From Sphingobacterium paucimobilis HER1398 (GTDB taxonomy: Bacteria; Bacteroidota; Bacteroidia; Sphingobacteriales; Sphingobacteriaceae), in the NCBI RefSeq assembly GCF_000416985.1, contig NZ_ATDL01000014.1, positions 310,001 through 374,000 of the forward strand: DNA of 64,000 nucleotides, written 5' to 3'. The notes under the pieces were generated by a model that saw only the letters and a list, made by a program, of their open reading frames with translations, was not told the origin of the DNA and searched no databases. A program made the position numbers and the translations under genes. This document shows, piece by piece, positions 1 to 8,532 of the stretch. Numbering within the stretch: position 1 is the first letter of the stretch; every line of letters starts with the position of its first letter.

Positions 1-1
1 T

Positions 2-886
2 GGGATCGAACATAAGATTCCCAAACGGATAGAATATATACGTGTCTTAGTGTGTGAACTCAACCGGATCGCCTCGCATCTAATAGCGATAGGCACATAT
101 GGTATAGATATCGGCGCTTTTACACCATTTATGTGGTGTTTTAGAGATAGGGAACATATCATGAACCTATTGGAATGGGCGTCTGGCTCCAGAATGCTGT
201 ATAATTATATCTGGGTGGGCGGTTTGTTTTATGATTTGCCCGTCGGATTTGAAGAGCGCTGTCAGGAGTTTGTCCAATATTTCAAACCTAAGCTTGTCGA
301 ATTGGATGACTTATTGTCAACGAATCAGATTTTTATATCAAGAACAGCAAATATAGGTGTGTTGCCAGCAGATGTCGCAGTAAACTATGGCTGTTCGGGA
401 CCGATGTTGCGAGCGAGTGGCATCAAATGGGATTTGAGACGTATCGACGGGTACTCGGTGTACCCAGAATTGGATTTTGAAATTCCAATCGGAAAAGGCG
501 AGGCTGGAACAGTAGGCGACTCTTGGGATCGGTACAAAGTGCGTGTGGATGAAATCCATGAGTCCGTAAAAATAATAGAGCAATGTCTTGCACGGTTGTT
601 GTCTGATTTTGCACGTTTGCCGGACTTTGATCCGCGTGCATTAGTCCCGAAAAAAGTAAATCTGAAGGCTCAGAATTATTATGTACGTGCCGAAAATCCA
701 AAAGGAGAGTTGGGCTTTTACTTTGAGACACAAGAAAAGACAGACATTCCTAGGCGTTTAAAGGCTAGAGGGCCAAGTTTTAATAATCTTTCGGTACTTC
801 CGGAATTAGGAAGGGGTGTTTTGATAGCTGATTTGATAGCAATCCTGGGCTCAATAGATATTGTATTGGGAGAAGTGGATAGATAA
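2..886 (+). CDS. nuoD: NADH-quinone oxidoreductase subunit D, 5' end outside window
   Basis: This is the 49-kDa quinone-site subunit of respiratory complex I, on the peripheral arm at the membrane interface. The frame is open from base 2, so the gene begins upstream of the window; the GTG at 50 is internal. The visible 294 residues carry NuoD hallmarks: NRIASHL, the block [25 protein letters not shown], and the C-terminal [12 protein letters not shown] at which the family normally ends. The quinone-pocket His and Tyr lie in the missing N-terminus. No other nuo gene follows; a small-RNA candidate and an unrelated secreted protein come next, so any nuoE-N genes are upstream or elsewhere. Identification is firm. 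Confidence 0.95.
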   Translation, partial: GIEHKIPKRIEYIRVLVCELNRIASHLIAIGTYGIDIGAFTPFMWCFRDREHIMNLLEWASGSRMLYNYIWVGGLFYDLPVGFEERCQEFVQYFKPKLVELDDLLSTNQIFISRTANIGVLPADVAVNYGCSGPMLRASGIKWDLRRIDGYSVYPELDFEIPIGKGEAGTVGDSWDRYKVRVDEIHESVKIIEQCLARLLSDFARLPDFDPRALVPKKVNLKAQNYYVRAENPKGELGFYFETQEKTDIPRRLKARGPSFNNLSVLPELGRGVLIADLIAILGSIDIVLGEVDR

Positions 887-917
887 CGAATAAAAATGCA
901 AAAAAGCGCATAAAAAA

Positions 918-948
918 TTTGGAGTTTAAACATTAAGTTGTATCTTTG
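918..948 (+). promoter_or_regulatory. Bacteroidota promoter for small RNA A
   Basis: TTTG (918-921), a 19-nt spacer and TATCTTTG (941-948) match the Bacteroidota consensus TTTG-N19-TAnnTTTG exactly. Transcription would begin near 952 and run into the hairpin at 987-1010, while the next gene starts only at 1146. Confidence 0.7.
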
Positions 949-951
949 AGT

Positions 952-1018
952 TCTCATAATTTAAGTTTATAATTGGTTAATAGGAAGTCTGCATCCGCCC
1001 GGATGCAGGCTTTTTTAT
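952..1018 (+). ncRNA. Candidate small RNA A (two-copy family)
   Basis: A transcript of about 65 nt is predicted between a consensus promoter and an intrinsic terminator (10-bp stem 987-996/1001-1010, loop GCCC, then a T run). Positions 954-982 match 29507-29535 at 26 of 29 bases, and both copies then form a 10-bp stem of different sequence, capped by a C-rich loop and followed by TTTTTTA. The conserved single-stranded 5' block with a covarying stem suggests an RNA gene rather than only the nuoD terminator. I do not recognise the family. Confidence 0.5.
987..1017 (+). terminator. Intrinsic terminator (nuoD / small RNA A)
   Basis: A 10-bp stem (987-996 with 1001-1010, one G-T pair) has loop GCCC and is followed by TTTTTTATTTT. 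It would end both nuoD read-through and the small RNA. Confidence 0.8.
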
Positions 1019-1145
1019 TTTGGTAGAGACCATATATTCCGTGTTATCAGGATCGACAATAGAGCTACTTGATTTTTTACTAAAAGTTGTTGTATTGGAG
1101 AGATTTATCTAAGTTTATATGTCAAAACGATAACCAATAACAAAG

Positions 1146-2555
1146 ATGAAACCCTTTATCCTTTCAAAGTGGAGGTATGTATTGACCGTAAAATGTTTGA
1201 ACAGACCTGTATTCCATTTGCTACAAGTTGTTGCTCTGTCTCTTCTTGTGTTTTTTGGAGGGTATGCTAACATTTATGCGCAGCATTGGGACTTCAAGGG
1301 TAATAAAAGTAGTGTAACTATACCTATAGAGATCGTCAATCATATTATTACTATCCCTGTACAGCTTAATGGAGAGGAGTTGAGATTTATTTTAGACACA
1401 GGTGTGAAGGAAACTTTATTGTTCGGAAATATAGATTCTGTAGTTCTTCATAATGTTACGTCAATAAACTTTAATGGACTAGGGATTTCTGAGGGGCTCA
1501 AAGGGCTCCTGTCCCTAAGCAATGTATTGGTATTGGGAGATTCTGCGTTGATTGATCATAGACATGATCTCTATGTTGTGGTGGACAGTAGTGTCAACCT
1601 ATCCAAAAATATAGGTATTCCTATCCATGGGATTTTAGGAAGCCATTTTTTTAGCTCTCATATCGTTCGTATTGATTATGTGAAAAAGAAATTGCAGGTC
1701 TTTAAGTCTTTAAATGGGATCGAGAAGATGCTCCAAAAATATACAGTTTTCAAAATGGATCTTTTGAAAGATCGTCCTTTTGTAGCGGTGGACATACTGA
1801 CGGGGAGGCAAGAATTCGAAAGTTTGCGCATGTTGGTCGATTTGGGGAATTCTGATCCTTTAATGCTGTTTACTACAGCACTTCAAGATTATATGATCAA
1901 CACGCCTTATGTGTACGAATTTTTAGGACAGGGATTCAATGGTGATATCTATGGTAAAAGAAGTCGAATTGCTAAAGTACGCATTGGCCGGTTTAGCTTG
2001 AACGAACCCTTCGTTTCTTATCCGGATACCAATTCGTATAACGAGCTTAGGTTGGCAACAGGACGTGTCGGCTCTATTGGCAACCAGGTGATGTCACGCT
2101 TTGACGTGGTTTTCAACTATACCGATAGCCTACTGTATCTTAAGAAAAACAGATTGTTTGCCGACGCCTTTAATATTGATATGAGTGGGTTGGAGATTCG
2201 CCATGAGGGATTTACTTGGGTAAAGAATGAAGTGCTACCACAGGTAAATGATTCAAAGATGAAATATGACGCTAAAACCGTGAATTTGGGAACAGATGTT
2301 ACGTATCAGATAGCGTTGGTACCTTCTTATGTGGTGTACCATGTACGCAAGGACTCTCCTGCTGATTTGGCAGGGATCAGGATTGGAGATGTTATTTATA
2401 AGATAAATGGTAGTTATGCTGGAAAGATTGGGCTGGAGAAAATAAGACAAAAATTGCAGGTCAGAAATAATTATGGAGTAAGTCTTGAGGTCAAACGCGA
2501 TGGAGAGTTGCACAAGTTCAGATTTGCGCTGATAGATCCTATTTTATTGAAATAA
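1146..2555 (+). CDS. Secreted two-lobed retropepsin-like protein with C-terminal PDZ domain
   Basis: The 469-aa protein has an N-terminal hydrophobic export segment (about residues 22-46, ending YAQ). Two retropepsin-type lobes follow. Lobe 1 has FILDTG (residues 81-86) and later GILGSHFF (162-169). Lobe 2 has the altered motif LVDLG (230-234) and GSIGNQVMSRFDVVF (309-323). Residues about 395-465 form a PDZ domain (PADLAGIRIGDVIYKING). Similar proteins are annotated as aspartyl proteases with PDZ in Bacteroidota; substrates are unknown to me. The Thr-to-Leu change in the second motif keeps the aspartate. The gene stands alone, with a terminator shared with dnaJ downstream. Confidence 0.75.
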   Translation: MKPFILSKWRYVLTVKCLNRPVFHLLQVVALSLLVFFGGYANIYAQHWDFKGNKSSVTIPIEIVNHIITIPVQLNGEELRFILDTGVKETLLFGNIDSVVLHNVTSINFNGLGISEGLKGLLSLSNVLVLGDSALIDHRHDLYVVVDSSVNLSKNIGIPIHGILGSHFFSSHIVRIDYVKKKLQVFKSLNGIEKMLQKYTVFKMDLLKDRPFVAVDILTGRQEFESLRMLVDLGNSDPLMLFTTALQDYMINTPYVYEFLGQGFNGDIYGKRSRIAKVRIGRFSLNEPFVSYPDTNSYNELRLATGRVGSIGNQVMSRFDVVFNYTDSLLYLKKNRLFADAFNIDMSGLEIRHEGFTWVKNEVLPQVNDSKMKYDAKTVNLGTDVTYQIALVPSYVVYHVRKDSPADLAGIRIGDVIYKINGSYAGKIGLEKIRQKLQVRNNYGVSLEVKRDGELHKFRFALIDPILLK

Positions 2556-2556
2556 A

Positions 2557-2580
2557 AAAGGGCTGTGAAAACAGCCCTTT
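2557..2580. terminator. Bidirectional terminator
   Basis: A perfect 10-bp stem (AAAGGGCTGT/ACAGCCCTTT) with a GAAA loop has A and T runs on both sides and lies between the convergent retropepsin-like gene and dnaJ. Confidence 0.85.
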
Positions 2581-2585
2581 CGTGA

Positions 2586-3731
2586 TTATTCGAAGTATTC
2601 TTTGATTCTTTCGAAGAATGATTTCTCCGATTTCCCAGGTTGTGGTTTGAAATTTGCCGAACCTTTCAGTTTCTCTAGGATTTCACGCTCTTCCGAAGAA
2701 ACTGCTTTGGGAGTCCAAATATTTACATATATCAGTTGATCTCCTTTATGGTAAGAGTTTACTTCAGGAATACCTTTGCCTTTGAGTCTTAGAATCTTTC
2801 CTCCCTGTGTTCCTGCATCAATCTTGATCTTCGCTTTGCCATCTATCGTTGGGACTTCTACACTAGTGCCCAGAGCGGCATCTGCAAAATTGATGTAAAG
2901 ATCATAGATAACATTGATACCATCACGTTTCAGTGATTCGTGTGGTACTTCTTCGACCAAGATGATAAGATCTCCAGGTATTCCTCCCCGAGGAGCTGCA
3001 TTTCCTTTCCCTGTCATGGAAAGCTGCATTCCTTCACTTACGCCTGCAGGGATATTTATCGTTATCGTTTCTTCACCTCTTTCCAGACCATCTCCCTTAC
3101 AGGTGGTACATTTAGCGGTGATTTCTACACCTTCTCCGTTACAGGTAGGACAGGTGCTTGTCGTCTGCATTTGGCCTAGGATAGTATTGGTGACCCGTCT
3201 TACGGAGCCCGAACCGCCACAGGTGTTGCAAGTATGAAAAGATGACTTGTCTTTAGCTCCGGAGCCATCACAGGTCGTACATACAATCTGTTTGTTGACT
3301 TTAACCTTTTTCTCCGTTCCTTTTGCAATCTCTTCTAGGGTCAGTTTTACTTTGATTCGTAGGTTACTTCCTTTTTGAACACGGCGGCCACTGGAACGAG
3401 AACCTCCACCAAAAAAGCTTTCAAAGGGATGGCCTCCGCCAAATATATCGCCGAACTGGCTGAATATGTCATCCATATTCATACCGCCGCCGCCGCCAAA
3501 ACCACCCGAGTTGCCCGCGTGGCCAAACTGATCGTATCGTGCTTTTTTTTCTTGGTTGCTTAGTATTTCATAAGCTTCAGCGGCTTCTTTAAAGTTTTCT
3601 TCAGCCTCTTTGTCTCCCGGATTCTTGTCCGGGTGAAATTTAATAGCCAGTTTGCGGTAAGCTGATTTTATCTCGGCAGCATCGGCTTGACGCGATACCC
3701 CAAGTACATCATAATAATCTCTCTTAGACAT
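2586..3731 (-). CDS. dnaJ: Chaperone DnaJ
   Basis: DnaJ is the co-chaperone that delivers unfolded proteins to DnaK and stimulates its ATPase in the cytoplasm. The 381-aa product has the full type I layout: J domain (about 1-70) with HPD in [10 protein letters not shown], a Gly/Phe-rich linker (about 74-115), four zinc-finger repeats ([32 protein letters not shown]; about 150-215), then the C-terminal substrate-binding domains. It lies 13 nt downstream of grpE on the same strand, so the two are probably co-transcribed. Length is normal for the family. Confidence 0.97.
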   Translation of the reverse strand: MSKRDYYDVLGVSRQADAAEIKSAYRKLAIKFHPDKNPGDKEAEENFKEAAEAYEILSNQEKKARYDQFGHAGNSGGFGGGGGMNMDDIFSQFGDIFGGGHPFESFFGGGSRSSGRRVQKGSNLRIKVKLTLEEIAKGTEKKVKVNKQIVCTTCDGSGAKDKSSFHTCNTCGGSGSVRRVTNTILGQMQTTSTCPTCNGEGVEITAKCTTCKGDGLERGEETITINIPAGVSEGMQLSMTGKGNAAPRGGIPGDLIILVEEVPHESLKRDGINVIYDLYINFADAALGTSVEVPTIDGKAKIKIDAGTQGGKILRLKGKGIPEVNSYHKGDQLIYVNIWTPKAVSSEEREILEKLKGSANFKPQPGKSEKSFFERIKEYFE

Positions 3732-3744
3732 TCCTCTTCTATTC

Positions 3745-4272
3745 TTATTGTCCTATCACTACTTTAGCAAAACGAATTACTTTGTCATTTAGAAAATATC
3801 CCTTTTCTACGGTATCTACCACTTTATTCTTTAAGTCCTCGGAAGGTGCAGGGATACTTGTTATTGCCTCTTGAAAATCGGCATCGAAAGGTTGTCCTGT
3901 GGTATCCATTTCTTTAAGACCTTCATTTTCTAGGAGCTTTCTGAACTTGTTGTTTACCAGTTCTACACCTTGTTTGATGGCCTCAAGATCTTGTGCATTG
4001 TTCATCGAGGCAAGTGCGCGGTCGAAATCATCCAATACCGGTAATAATTTGGAAATTACGCCTTGCCCTGCAGTTTGTATTAACTCTACACGTTCTTTGG
4101 ACGTTCTCTTTTTGTAATTGTCAAATTCGGCAAACAACCGAGCAAACTTATCGTTAGCTTCTGCCAGTTGATTGGTTAAAGACTCTTCCATAGATAATTC
4201 TGCAGCTTCGTTTTGCTGCGTGTCGTCTTTTGCTGAGTTTTCGTCTTGAATATGTTCTTGTTCGTTCATCAT
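3745..4272 (-). CDS. grpE: Nucleotide exchange factor GrpE
   Basis: GrpE releases ADP from DnaK and completes the chaperone cycle with the adjacent dnaJ product. An acidic N-terminal tail (about 1-40) precedes a long coiled coil ([20 protein letters not shown]) and the C-terminal beta domain with LDDFDRAL and [17 protein letters not shown]. The open frame extends upstream to 4374, but the extra 34 residues are basic and hydrophobic and unlike GrpE. I prefer the ATG at 4272 (or 4269), preceded by AGGG; the ATG at 4329 is an alternative. An inverted repeat lies in the upstream region (4339-4388). Confidence 0.9.
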   Translation of the reverse strand: MMNEQEHIQDENSAKDDTQQNEAAELSMEESLTNQLAEANDKFARLFAEFDNYKKRTSKERVELIQTAGQGVISKLLPVLDDFDRALASMNNAQDLEAIKQGVELVNNKFRKLLENEGLKEMDTTGQPFDADFQEAITSIPAPSEDLKNKVVDTVEKGYFLNDKVIRFAKVVIGQ

Positions 4273-4338
4273 CACCCTGTTTTTTATCTGCGTTAATAGC
4301 TTGCGTATGGTATTCAAAAAATTTGCCATTATAAAAAT

Positions 4339-4388
4339 ATCCGACAGCTTGTCAGTATTTTGAAATAAATACATGCAAAGTGTCGGAT
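4339..4388. promoter_or_regulatory. Inverted repeat upstream of grpE
   Basis: ATCCGACA (4339-4346) and TGTCGGAT (4381-4388) are perfect 8-bp arms separated by 34 bp, in the ftsE-grpE spacer and close to the grpE start. It is not the HrcA/CIRCE sequence. It could be a heat-shock operator or an mRNA structure. Confidence 0.35.
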
Positions 4389-4411
4389 TATGATCTGTTT
4401 TGTCAGTTGCC

Positions 4412-5092
4412 TTAAATGCTTACATTGTCATGCATGGCACCGTCTTCTGTTTTGATAATGCGTGCCGGCATGTTACGGATGATTTGATAATCATGTGTAG
4501 CCATGAGGACGGCTGTGCCTGAAGAAGCGATGTCACGGAGTAACAGTACGATTTCTTCTGAAGTGGCTGGATCTAGGTTACCTGTTGGCTCATCCGCCAA
4601 AATGATTTCAGGATCATTAAGCAATGCACGTGCGATAACGACACGTTGCTGTTCCCCACCAGATAGCTCATGTGGCATTTTCTTTAATTTGGAACGAAGA
4701 CCTACTTTTTCCAATACATCTAACATGCGGTTTTGAATCAAGCCTTTGTCTGTCCATCCTGTTGCTTTTAAAGCAAATTCTAAGTTCTTTTCTATGGTAC
4801 GGTCATTGAGTAAATGGAAGTCCTGAAAAACAATGCCTAATTTTCTTCTCAGAAAAGGCACTTCAGACTCCCGTAGCTTTTTCAAATCAAATCCGGCGAC
4901 CAAGCCTTCTCCGTTTGCGATATAAAGATCACCATAGATAATCTTTAATAAACTACTTTTTCCTGTTCCGGATTGCCCGATAAGGTAAAGGAATTCTCCT
5001 TGAGCAATTTCCAGATTGACATTGGACAAAACCAAATGTTTTTGTTGGTATATATCTACGTTTCTTAGTCTTATTACAGTATTTTGTGCCAT
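4412..5092 (-). CDS. ftsE: Cell-division ABC ATPase FtsE
   Basis: FtsE is the ATPase of the FtsEX complex, which couples division-site signals to cell-wall hydrolases at the inner membrane. The 226-aa protein has Walker A GQSGTGKSSLL (about 38-48), Q-loop VFQDFHLL, signature LSGGEQQRV, Walker B IILADEPTGNLD and H-loop MATHD. Its partner ftsX is not adjacent. Only 3 nt separate it from the upstream 67-aa gene, so they form an operon. Other small ABC ATPases of the MacB/LolD type look similar, but the overall pattern fits FtsE best. Confidence 0.85.
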   Translation of the reverse strand: MAQNTVIRLRNVDIYQQKHLVLSNVNLEIAQGEFLYLIGQSGTGKSSLLKIIYGDLYIANGEGLVAGFDLKKLRESEVPFLRRKLGIVFQDFHLLNDRTIEKNLEFALKATGWTDKGLIQNRMLDVLEKVGLRSKLKKMPHELSGGEQQRVVIARALLNDPEIILADEPTGNLDPATSEEIVLLLRDIASSGTAVLMATHDYQIIRNMPARIIKTEDGAMHDNVSI

Positions 5093-5095
5093 CTA

Positions 5096-5299
5096 TTAAA
5101 GTTCTATTTTCTTAATTTGACCAAAGGGCAATTCATTGACTAATTGCATAATCTGTTCGGCTTTATCACCTAATCCAATTTTGTCAAGAGATTTATCTGG
5201 TCGATCTACTCGGAAATACGCTAACAAAGTAAACGAATTGTCTCGCAATTGGACATAGTCGGGTATTTTAGCGACACCTTTTACTTTTATTACATACAT
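5096..5299 (-). CDS. Conserved 67-aa protein upstream of ftsE
   Basis: This small protein (67 aa) alternates charged and hydrophobic residues, with no signal peptide or membrane segment; predicted secondary structure is mixed alpha/beta. I do not recognise the family. Coding is supported by its position 3 nt before ftsE and by a TAACTTTG box (5304-5311) exactly 4 nt before the ATG, which implies a leaderless transcript starting the operon here. Tight linkage suggests a role near FtsE or simple co-expression, which is inference. Confidence 0.7.
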   Translation of the reverse strand: MYVIKVKGVAKIPDYVQLRDNSFTLLAYFRVDRPDKSLDKIGLGDKAEQIMQLVNELPFGQIKKIEL

Positions 5300-5334
5300 A
5301 AAACAAAGTTAATTTTTTTTTTCAAATTAAAGAA

Positions 5335-6348
5335 TTATTGGTGTTGTGCTAAGAAATCAAGGGTATTTACCCCATCGGCATAGTCATTAAGAGCAGGGTG
5401 CTGACTTCTTCCCAATCTAAAAAGCGGTGGTGAAATCTGCAGGTCTTGTTGACAAACCACACACTGAATGTTATCTTTTTGTCCTTCAATAGCGGCTATT
5501 AATTGGTCCGTATTGTTATACTCTTCATAGAATACAACAGCTAAAGGGGAAGAAAGGGTATTGTCTTCTTTCAATAACAAAAAACCATTGTCGTAGTGTT
5601 TGTCTTTATTGATGAGATAGATGGATTTATTATAGTCGTAGTTGTTGTTGTATTTGAAATGTTCTCTGATAGGGCTGAATTGCTCAATTGCCTCAAAAAA
5701 GTTGGCAATGGGATAGTTCTTGGGGATATAGAGTTTGGATACGGATCTGCATCCCAGACCGAAATAATCAAAAATATCTGACCCTAAAGCTGTAAGTTCC
5801 TGAGGGGTTTCTTGTCCGGTAAGTACGGCGACAGCATTTCTGTTTTTTCGTATAATATGCGGTTTTTTACCAAAATAATACTCGAAATATCGTGCTGAGT
5901 TATTGGAGCCTGTCGCAATGACAAGGTCATAGTTCGTCAGTTTGTCGACCTCTTGGATTTTATCTTTAAACGAAGGGCATATTCGAATTAATTGACTGAT
6001 CACAAAAGGGGTGAGTCCAGCATCGTCCGAGGAAAGCTTTACTTGTACGCGAAACCCCATAATCAAGCAGGAAAGTATATCGTGGAACCCAACTAGAGGA
6101 AGATTGCCAGCCAAAACAAGCCCCACGGTTTTATCGGAATCCTGCGCGGTATAATCTTGGATCCAAGCATTCAATTTTTCGGGGGTGAGCTGATGTCCTA
6201 TGGCATTCATCTGACGCAGTACATTATCTGCTGTATACCAGGGGTTTTTATGGTGAAATTGAGCTGTTTTCTCCGTTGTTTCTGTATCGGGATGGGTTAA
6301 CCATTCTCCTAATTTAGCAAAGGCTGCTATCCGTTCTTGCTTTGTCAA
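5335..6348 (-). CDS. Acyl-CoA reductase (LuxC family)
   Basis: The LuxC family reduces fatty acyl-CoA or acyl thioesters to aldehydes with NAD(P)H, through an acyl-cysteine intermediate. The 337-aa protein has VGLVLAGNLPLVGFHDIL (nucleotide-binding region), DLVIATGSNNSARYFEYYF, and a plausible catalytic Cys in GLGCRSVSKLYIP (about residue 198). It is shorter than classical LuxC, as is usual for Bacteroidota homologues. The start is TTG at 6348; a stop lies three codons upstream and no ATG fits. It is divergent from the ferredoxin gene, a pairing that suggests redox linkage, though no pathway is proven. Confidence 0.8.
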   Translation of the reverse strand: MTKQERIAAFAKLGEWLTHPDTETTEKTAQFHHKNPWYTADNVLRQMNAIGHQLTPEKLNAWIQDYTAQDSDKTVGLVLAGNLPLVGFHDILSCLIMGFRVQVKLSSDDAGLTPFVISQLIRICPSFKDKIQEVDKLTNYDLVIATGSNNSARYFEYYFGKKPHIIRKNRNAVAVLTGQETPQELTALGSDIFDYFGLGCRSVSKLYIPKNYPIANFFEAIEQFSPIREHFKYNNNYDYNKSIYLINKDKHYDNGFLLLKEDNTLSSPLAVVFYEEYNNTDQLIAAIEGQKDNIQCVVCQQDLQISPPLFRLGRSQHPALNDYADGVNTLDFLAQHQ

Positions 6349-6462
6349 AATATATTATTTAGAATCGTTCTGATGAATATTTCGTTTATCTTTGTAATGT
6401 CAAATAATTGGATAAACGACTAAAGTTGTATACTTTTTTTTCGCTAGTTATAAATCCAATAT

Positions 6463-6470
6463 TTACCTTT
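6463..6470 (+). promoter_or_regulatory. -7 box for ferredoxin gene
   Basis: TACCTTTG fits TAnnTTTG, with a T-rich -33 region upstream; the leader to the ATG at 6514 is about 40 nt. A second box, TATCTTTG, occurs near 6390 on the same strand. Confidence 0.45.
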
Positions 6471-6513
6471 GACGTACAAAATTAGTTTATTTATTATAAT
6501 TGTGAGGTTATAA

Positions 6514-6864
6514 ATGGCGATAAAAATTACAGATGAATGTATTAATTGCGGCGCGTGTGAACCGGAATGCCCAAATAATGCAATATATGATGCGGGGGTA
6601 CCTTGGAAATTTGCTGACGGTACGGCTTTGGATGGAGTAATTGATTTCGGGGATGGTGTTACTATTGATGCTGCTGCGTCGCAGGATGCTATTTCTGATG
6701 AGGTGTACTATATTGTTTCGGATAAGTGCACAGAATGTGTGGGATTTCATGACGAACCACAGTGTGCGGCGGTATGTCCTGTGGACTGTTGTGTGGAGGA
6801 TGAGGATATCGTAGAGACCGAAGAGGAGTTATTGGCTAAAAAGGCTTGGTTACACGCTGAGTAG
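6514..6864 (+). CDS. 2[4Fe-4S] ferredoxin
   Basis: This is a small electron carrier. Cluster I ligands are C-x2-C-x2-C-x3-CP (CINCGACEPECP, residues 9-20). Cluster II has C-x2-C-x8-C-x3-CP (CTECVGFHDEPQCAAVCP, about 74-91), the long-spacer pattern seen in YfhL/Allochromatium-type low-potential ferredoxins. A 53-residue acidic insert lies between the motifs, and the tail is acidic. At 116 aa it is longer than minimal ferredoxins. It is divergent from the acyl-CoA reductase and followed by a strong terminator, so it is probably monocistronic. The redox partner is unknown. Confidence 0.93.
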   Translation: MAIKITDECINCGACEPECPNNAIYDAGVPWKFADGTALDGVIDFGDGVTIDAAASQDAISDEVYYIVSDKCTECVGFHDEPQCAAVCPVDCCVEDEDIVETEEELLAKKAWLHAE

Positions 6865-6890
6865 AACGATAAATATCGAAAGGTAACAAA

Positions 6891-6920
6891 AAGCACGACC
6901 ATTAGGTTGTGCTTTTTTTT
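6891..6920 (+). terminator. Intrinsic terminator after ferredoxin
   Basis: Stem AAGCACGACC/GGTTGTGCTT with loop ATTA, followed by an uninterrupted T run. Confidence 0.88.
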
Positions 6921-7013
6921 GTAGCCTTTCTGTTGAAATTTGTTTGCTAAGCCTTTCTATTTTTATATTTTTGTCGTAATCATAAATTATGTAATCACAA
7001 ATATTATTAATAG

Positions 7014-8459
7014 ATGTCAAAAAAGAAAGTAGGTTTTGTAACGCTCGTTACAATAACTATTGCGATAATTATAACTCTATTCTACGAATTTGATTTATTT
7101 GGTGTTTCTCCTTCCGTGATGATGGGAGTCCGTTGGTTAAGTGCGCTAGTATTGGTTGTGAATGCTTTGACAAGGAGGAATTTGACGACCTGGATATTGA
7201 CTTGTTTGATTTTAGGCGTGTTTGTTGGGTTAGATTTTCCTGATTTAGCAATAGCTATGCATCCATTGAGTCAAGGGTTTATCAAGCTTGTCAAAACTAT
7301 TGTGGGGCCGATCTTGTTTGCGACGCTGGTGTTTGGTATTGCGGGGCATTCGGATCTGAAATCTGTGGGACGTATGGCTTGGAAGTCTATGCTTTATTTT
7401 TTCTGTGCTACGACCTGTGCTATTTTTATTGGCCTGGTTGTAATTAATATTACAAAAGCGGGGGTTGGTGTCGATATTGAGCATATGCCTCATGAAGAAT
7501 TGCCCACAACTTCAGCGGTGACTGATGCAGATCAAAAAGTATTGGACCACATTTCGGAAAGCGTACATGGTATATATAAGTTTAATGCATTTATACGGGA
7601 TACTTTTCCTGAAAATATCGTGAAGTCGGTCTACGAAAACAAGGTTTTACAAATTGTAATATTTGGTGTGCTTTTCGGGATAGGCTTGGCTATGGTCAAT
7701 GAAAAGAAGCGGAAGCCTTTGGTTGACTTTACGGAAAGCTTGGCCGAGGCAATGTTTAAGTTTACGAACCTTGTGATGCTTTTTGCACCGATAGGCGTGG
7801 GGGCGGCAATGGCGTATACGGTTGGGCATTTAGGAGTAGATATTTTGAAGAATCTCTTTATGTTATTGATGAGTCTCTATATTGCATTAGTGGCCTTTCT
7901 GCTTTTGGTTCTTTTCCCGGTGGCTTTGTACCTTAAAGTGCCTGTTAAACAATTCATAAATGCGATCAAAGAACCGGTATCCATTGCCTTTGCTACAACA
8001 AGCTCGGATGCTGCGCTTCCTAAAGCCATGGAGAATATGGAGAAGTTTGGTGTTCCACGTAAAATAGTATCTTTTGTTATCCCTACCGGCTATAGTTTTA
8101 ATTTAGATGGCACATCGCTCTATTTGTCTTTGGCTTCTATATTTGTCGCACAGGCTGCCGGTATTGATTTGAGTATTGGCCAACAGCTGTTGATTGCATT
8201 TACATTGATGATTACGTCCAAAGGTGTGGCGGCTGTGCCTCGGGCATCGCTGATTGTTTTGATCGCTACGGCAGATCAATTTGGCTTGCCGACGTTTGTC
8301 ATTGCTGCTATCCTTGGTATCGATGAGTTGATGGATATGGCTCGTACTTCGGTTAATGTCATTGGTAACTGTCTGGCTACGGTGGTGGTGGCGAAGTGGG
8401 AAGGGGAGTTTGACGAAACTGCTGCGCAAAATCCGAATTTTTTGGAAGAAGGCGAGTAG
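7014..8459 (+). CDS. Dicarboxylate/amino acid:cation symporter (DAACS family)
   Basis: This inner-membrane secondary carrier imports C4-dicarboxylates or acidic amino acids with Na+ or H+. The 481-aa protein has the family elements: multiple N-terminal helices, the serine-rich re-entrant loop AFATTSSDAALPKAM (about 324-338), the signature PTGYSFNLDGTSLYLSLA (about 356-373), and the second hairpin GVAAVPRASLIVL with DELMDMARTSVNVIGN. The first 60 residues contain two extra hydrophobic segments compared with GltP/DctA. Substrate cannot be decided between glutamate/aspartate and succinate-type acids. The gene is transcribed alone; the dacB promoter begins 38 bp after its stop. Confidence 0.92.
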   Translation: MSKKKVGFVTLVTITIAIIITLFYEFDLFGVSPSVMMGVRWLSALVLVVNALTRRNLTTWILTCLILGVFVGLDFPDLAIAMHPLSQGFIKLVKTIVGPILFATLVFGIAGHSDLKSVGRMAWKSMLYFFCATTCAIFIGLVVINITKAGVGVDIEHMPHEELPTTSAVTDADQKVLDHISESVHGIYKFNAFIRDTFPENIVKSVYENKVLQIVIFGVLFGIGLAMVNEKKRKPLVDFTESLAEAMFKFTNLVMLFAPIGVGAAMAYTVGHLGVDILKNLFMLLMSLYIALVAFLLLVLFPVALYLKVPVKQFINAIKEPVSIAFATTSSDAALPKAMENMEKFGVPRKIVSFVIPTGYSFNLDGTSLYLSLASIFVAQAAGIDLSIGQQLLIAFTLMITSKGVAAVPRASLIVLIATADQFGLPTFVIAAILGIDELMDMARTSVNVIGNCLATVVVAKWEGEFDETAAQNPNFLEEGE

Positions 8460-8496
8460 ATTACTTGTTTGCCTTGTGCTTTTATTCAGGAGAGAC

Positions 8497-8528
8497 TTGC
8501 AAAACGTAGGGATTTTTTTATATCTTTC
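8497..8528 (+). promoter_or_regulatory. dacB promoter (leaderless geometry)
   Basis: TTG (8497-8499), a 21-nt spacer and TATCTTTC (8521-8528) end 4 nt before the ATG at 8533, so the mRNA probably starts at or next to the start codon. Confidence 0.55.
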
Positions 8529-8532
8529 TAAA

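Noticed and set aside
887-950. Possible CRISPR or mobile-element remnant from the repeat shared with 29.5 kb
   Set aside because: There are only two copies, no spacer periodicity, no inverted termini or target duplication; a small RNA explains it better.
3375-3563. 62-aa plus-strand frame opposite dnaJ
   Set aside because: It is the antisense of the glycine-rich linker of dnaJ; low-complexity codons create open shadow frames.
4341-4388. CIRCE/HrcA operator at grpE
   Set aside because: The repeat arms (ATCCGACA) do not match TTAGCACTC-N9-GAGTGCTAA and the spacing is far larger.
8356-8532. Upstream extension of the dacB frame
   Set aside because: It overlaps the symporter gene in another frame, encodes a tryptophan- and arginine-rich stretch before a good signal peptide, and contains the dacB promoter.
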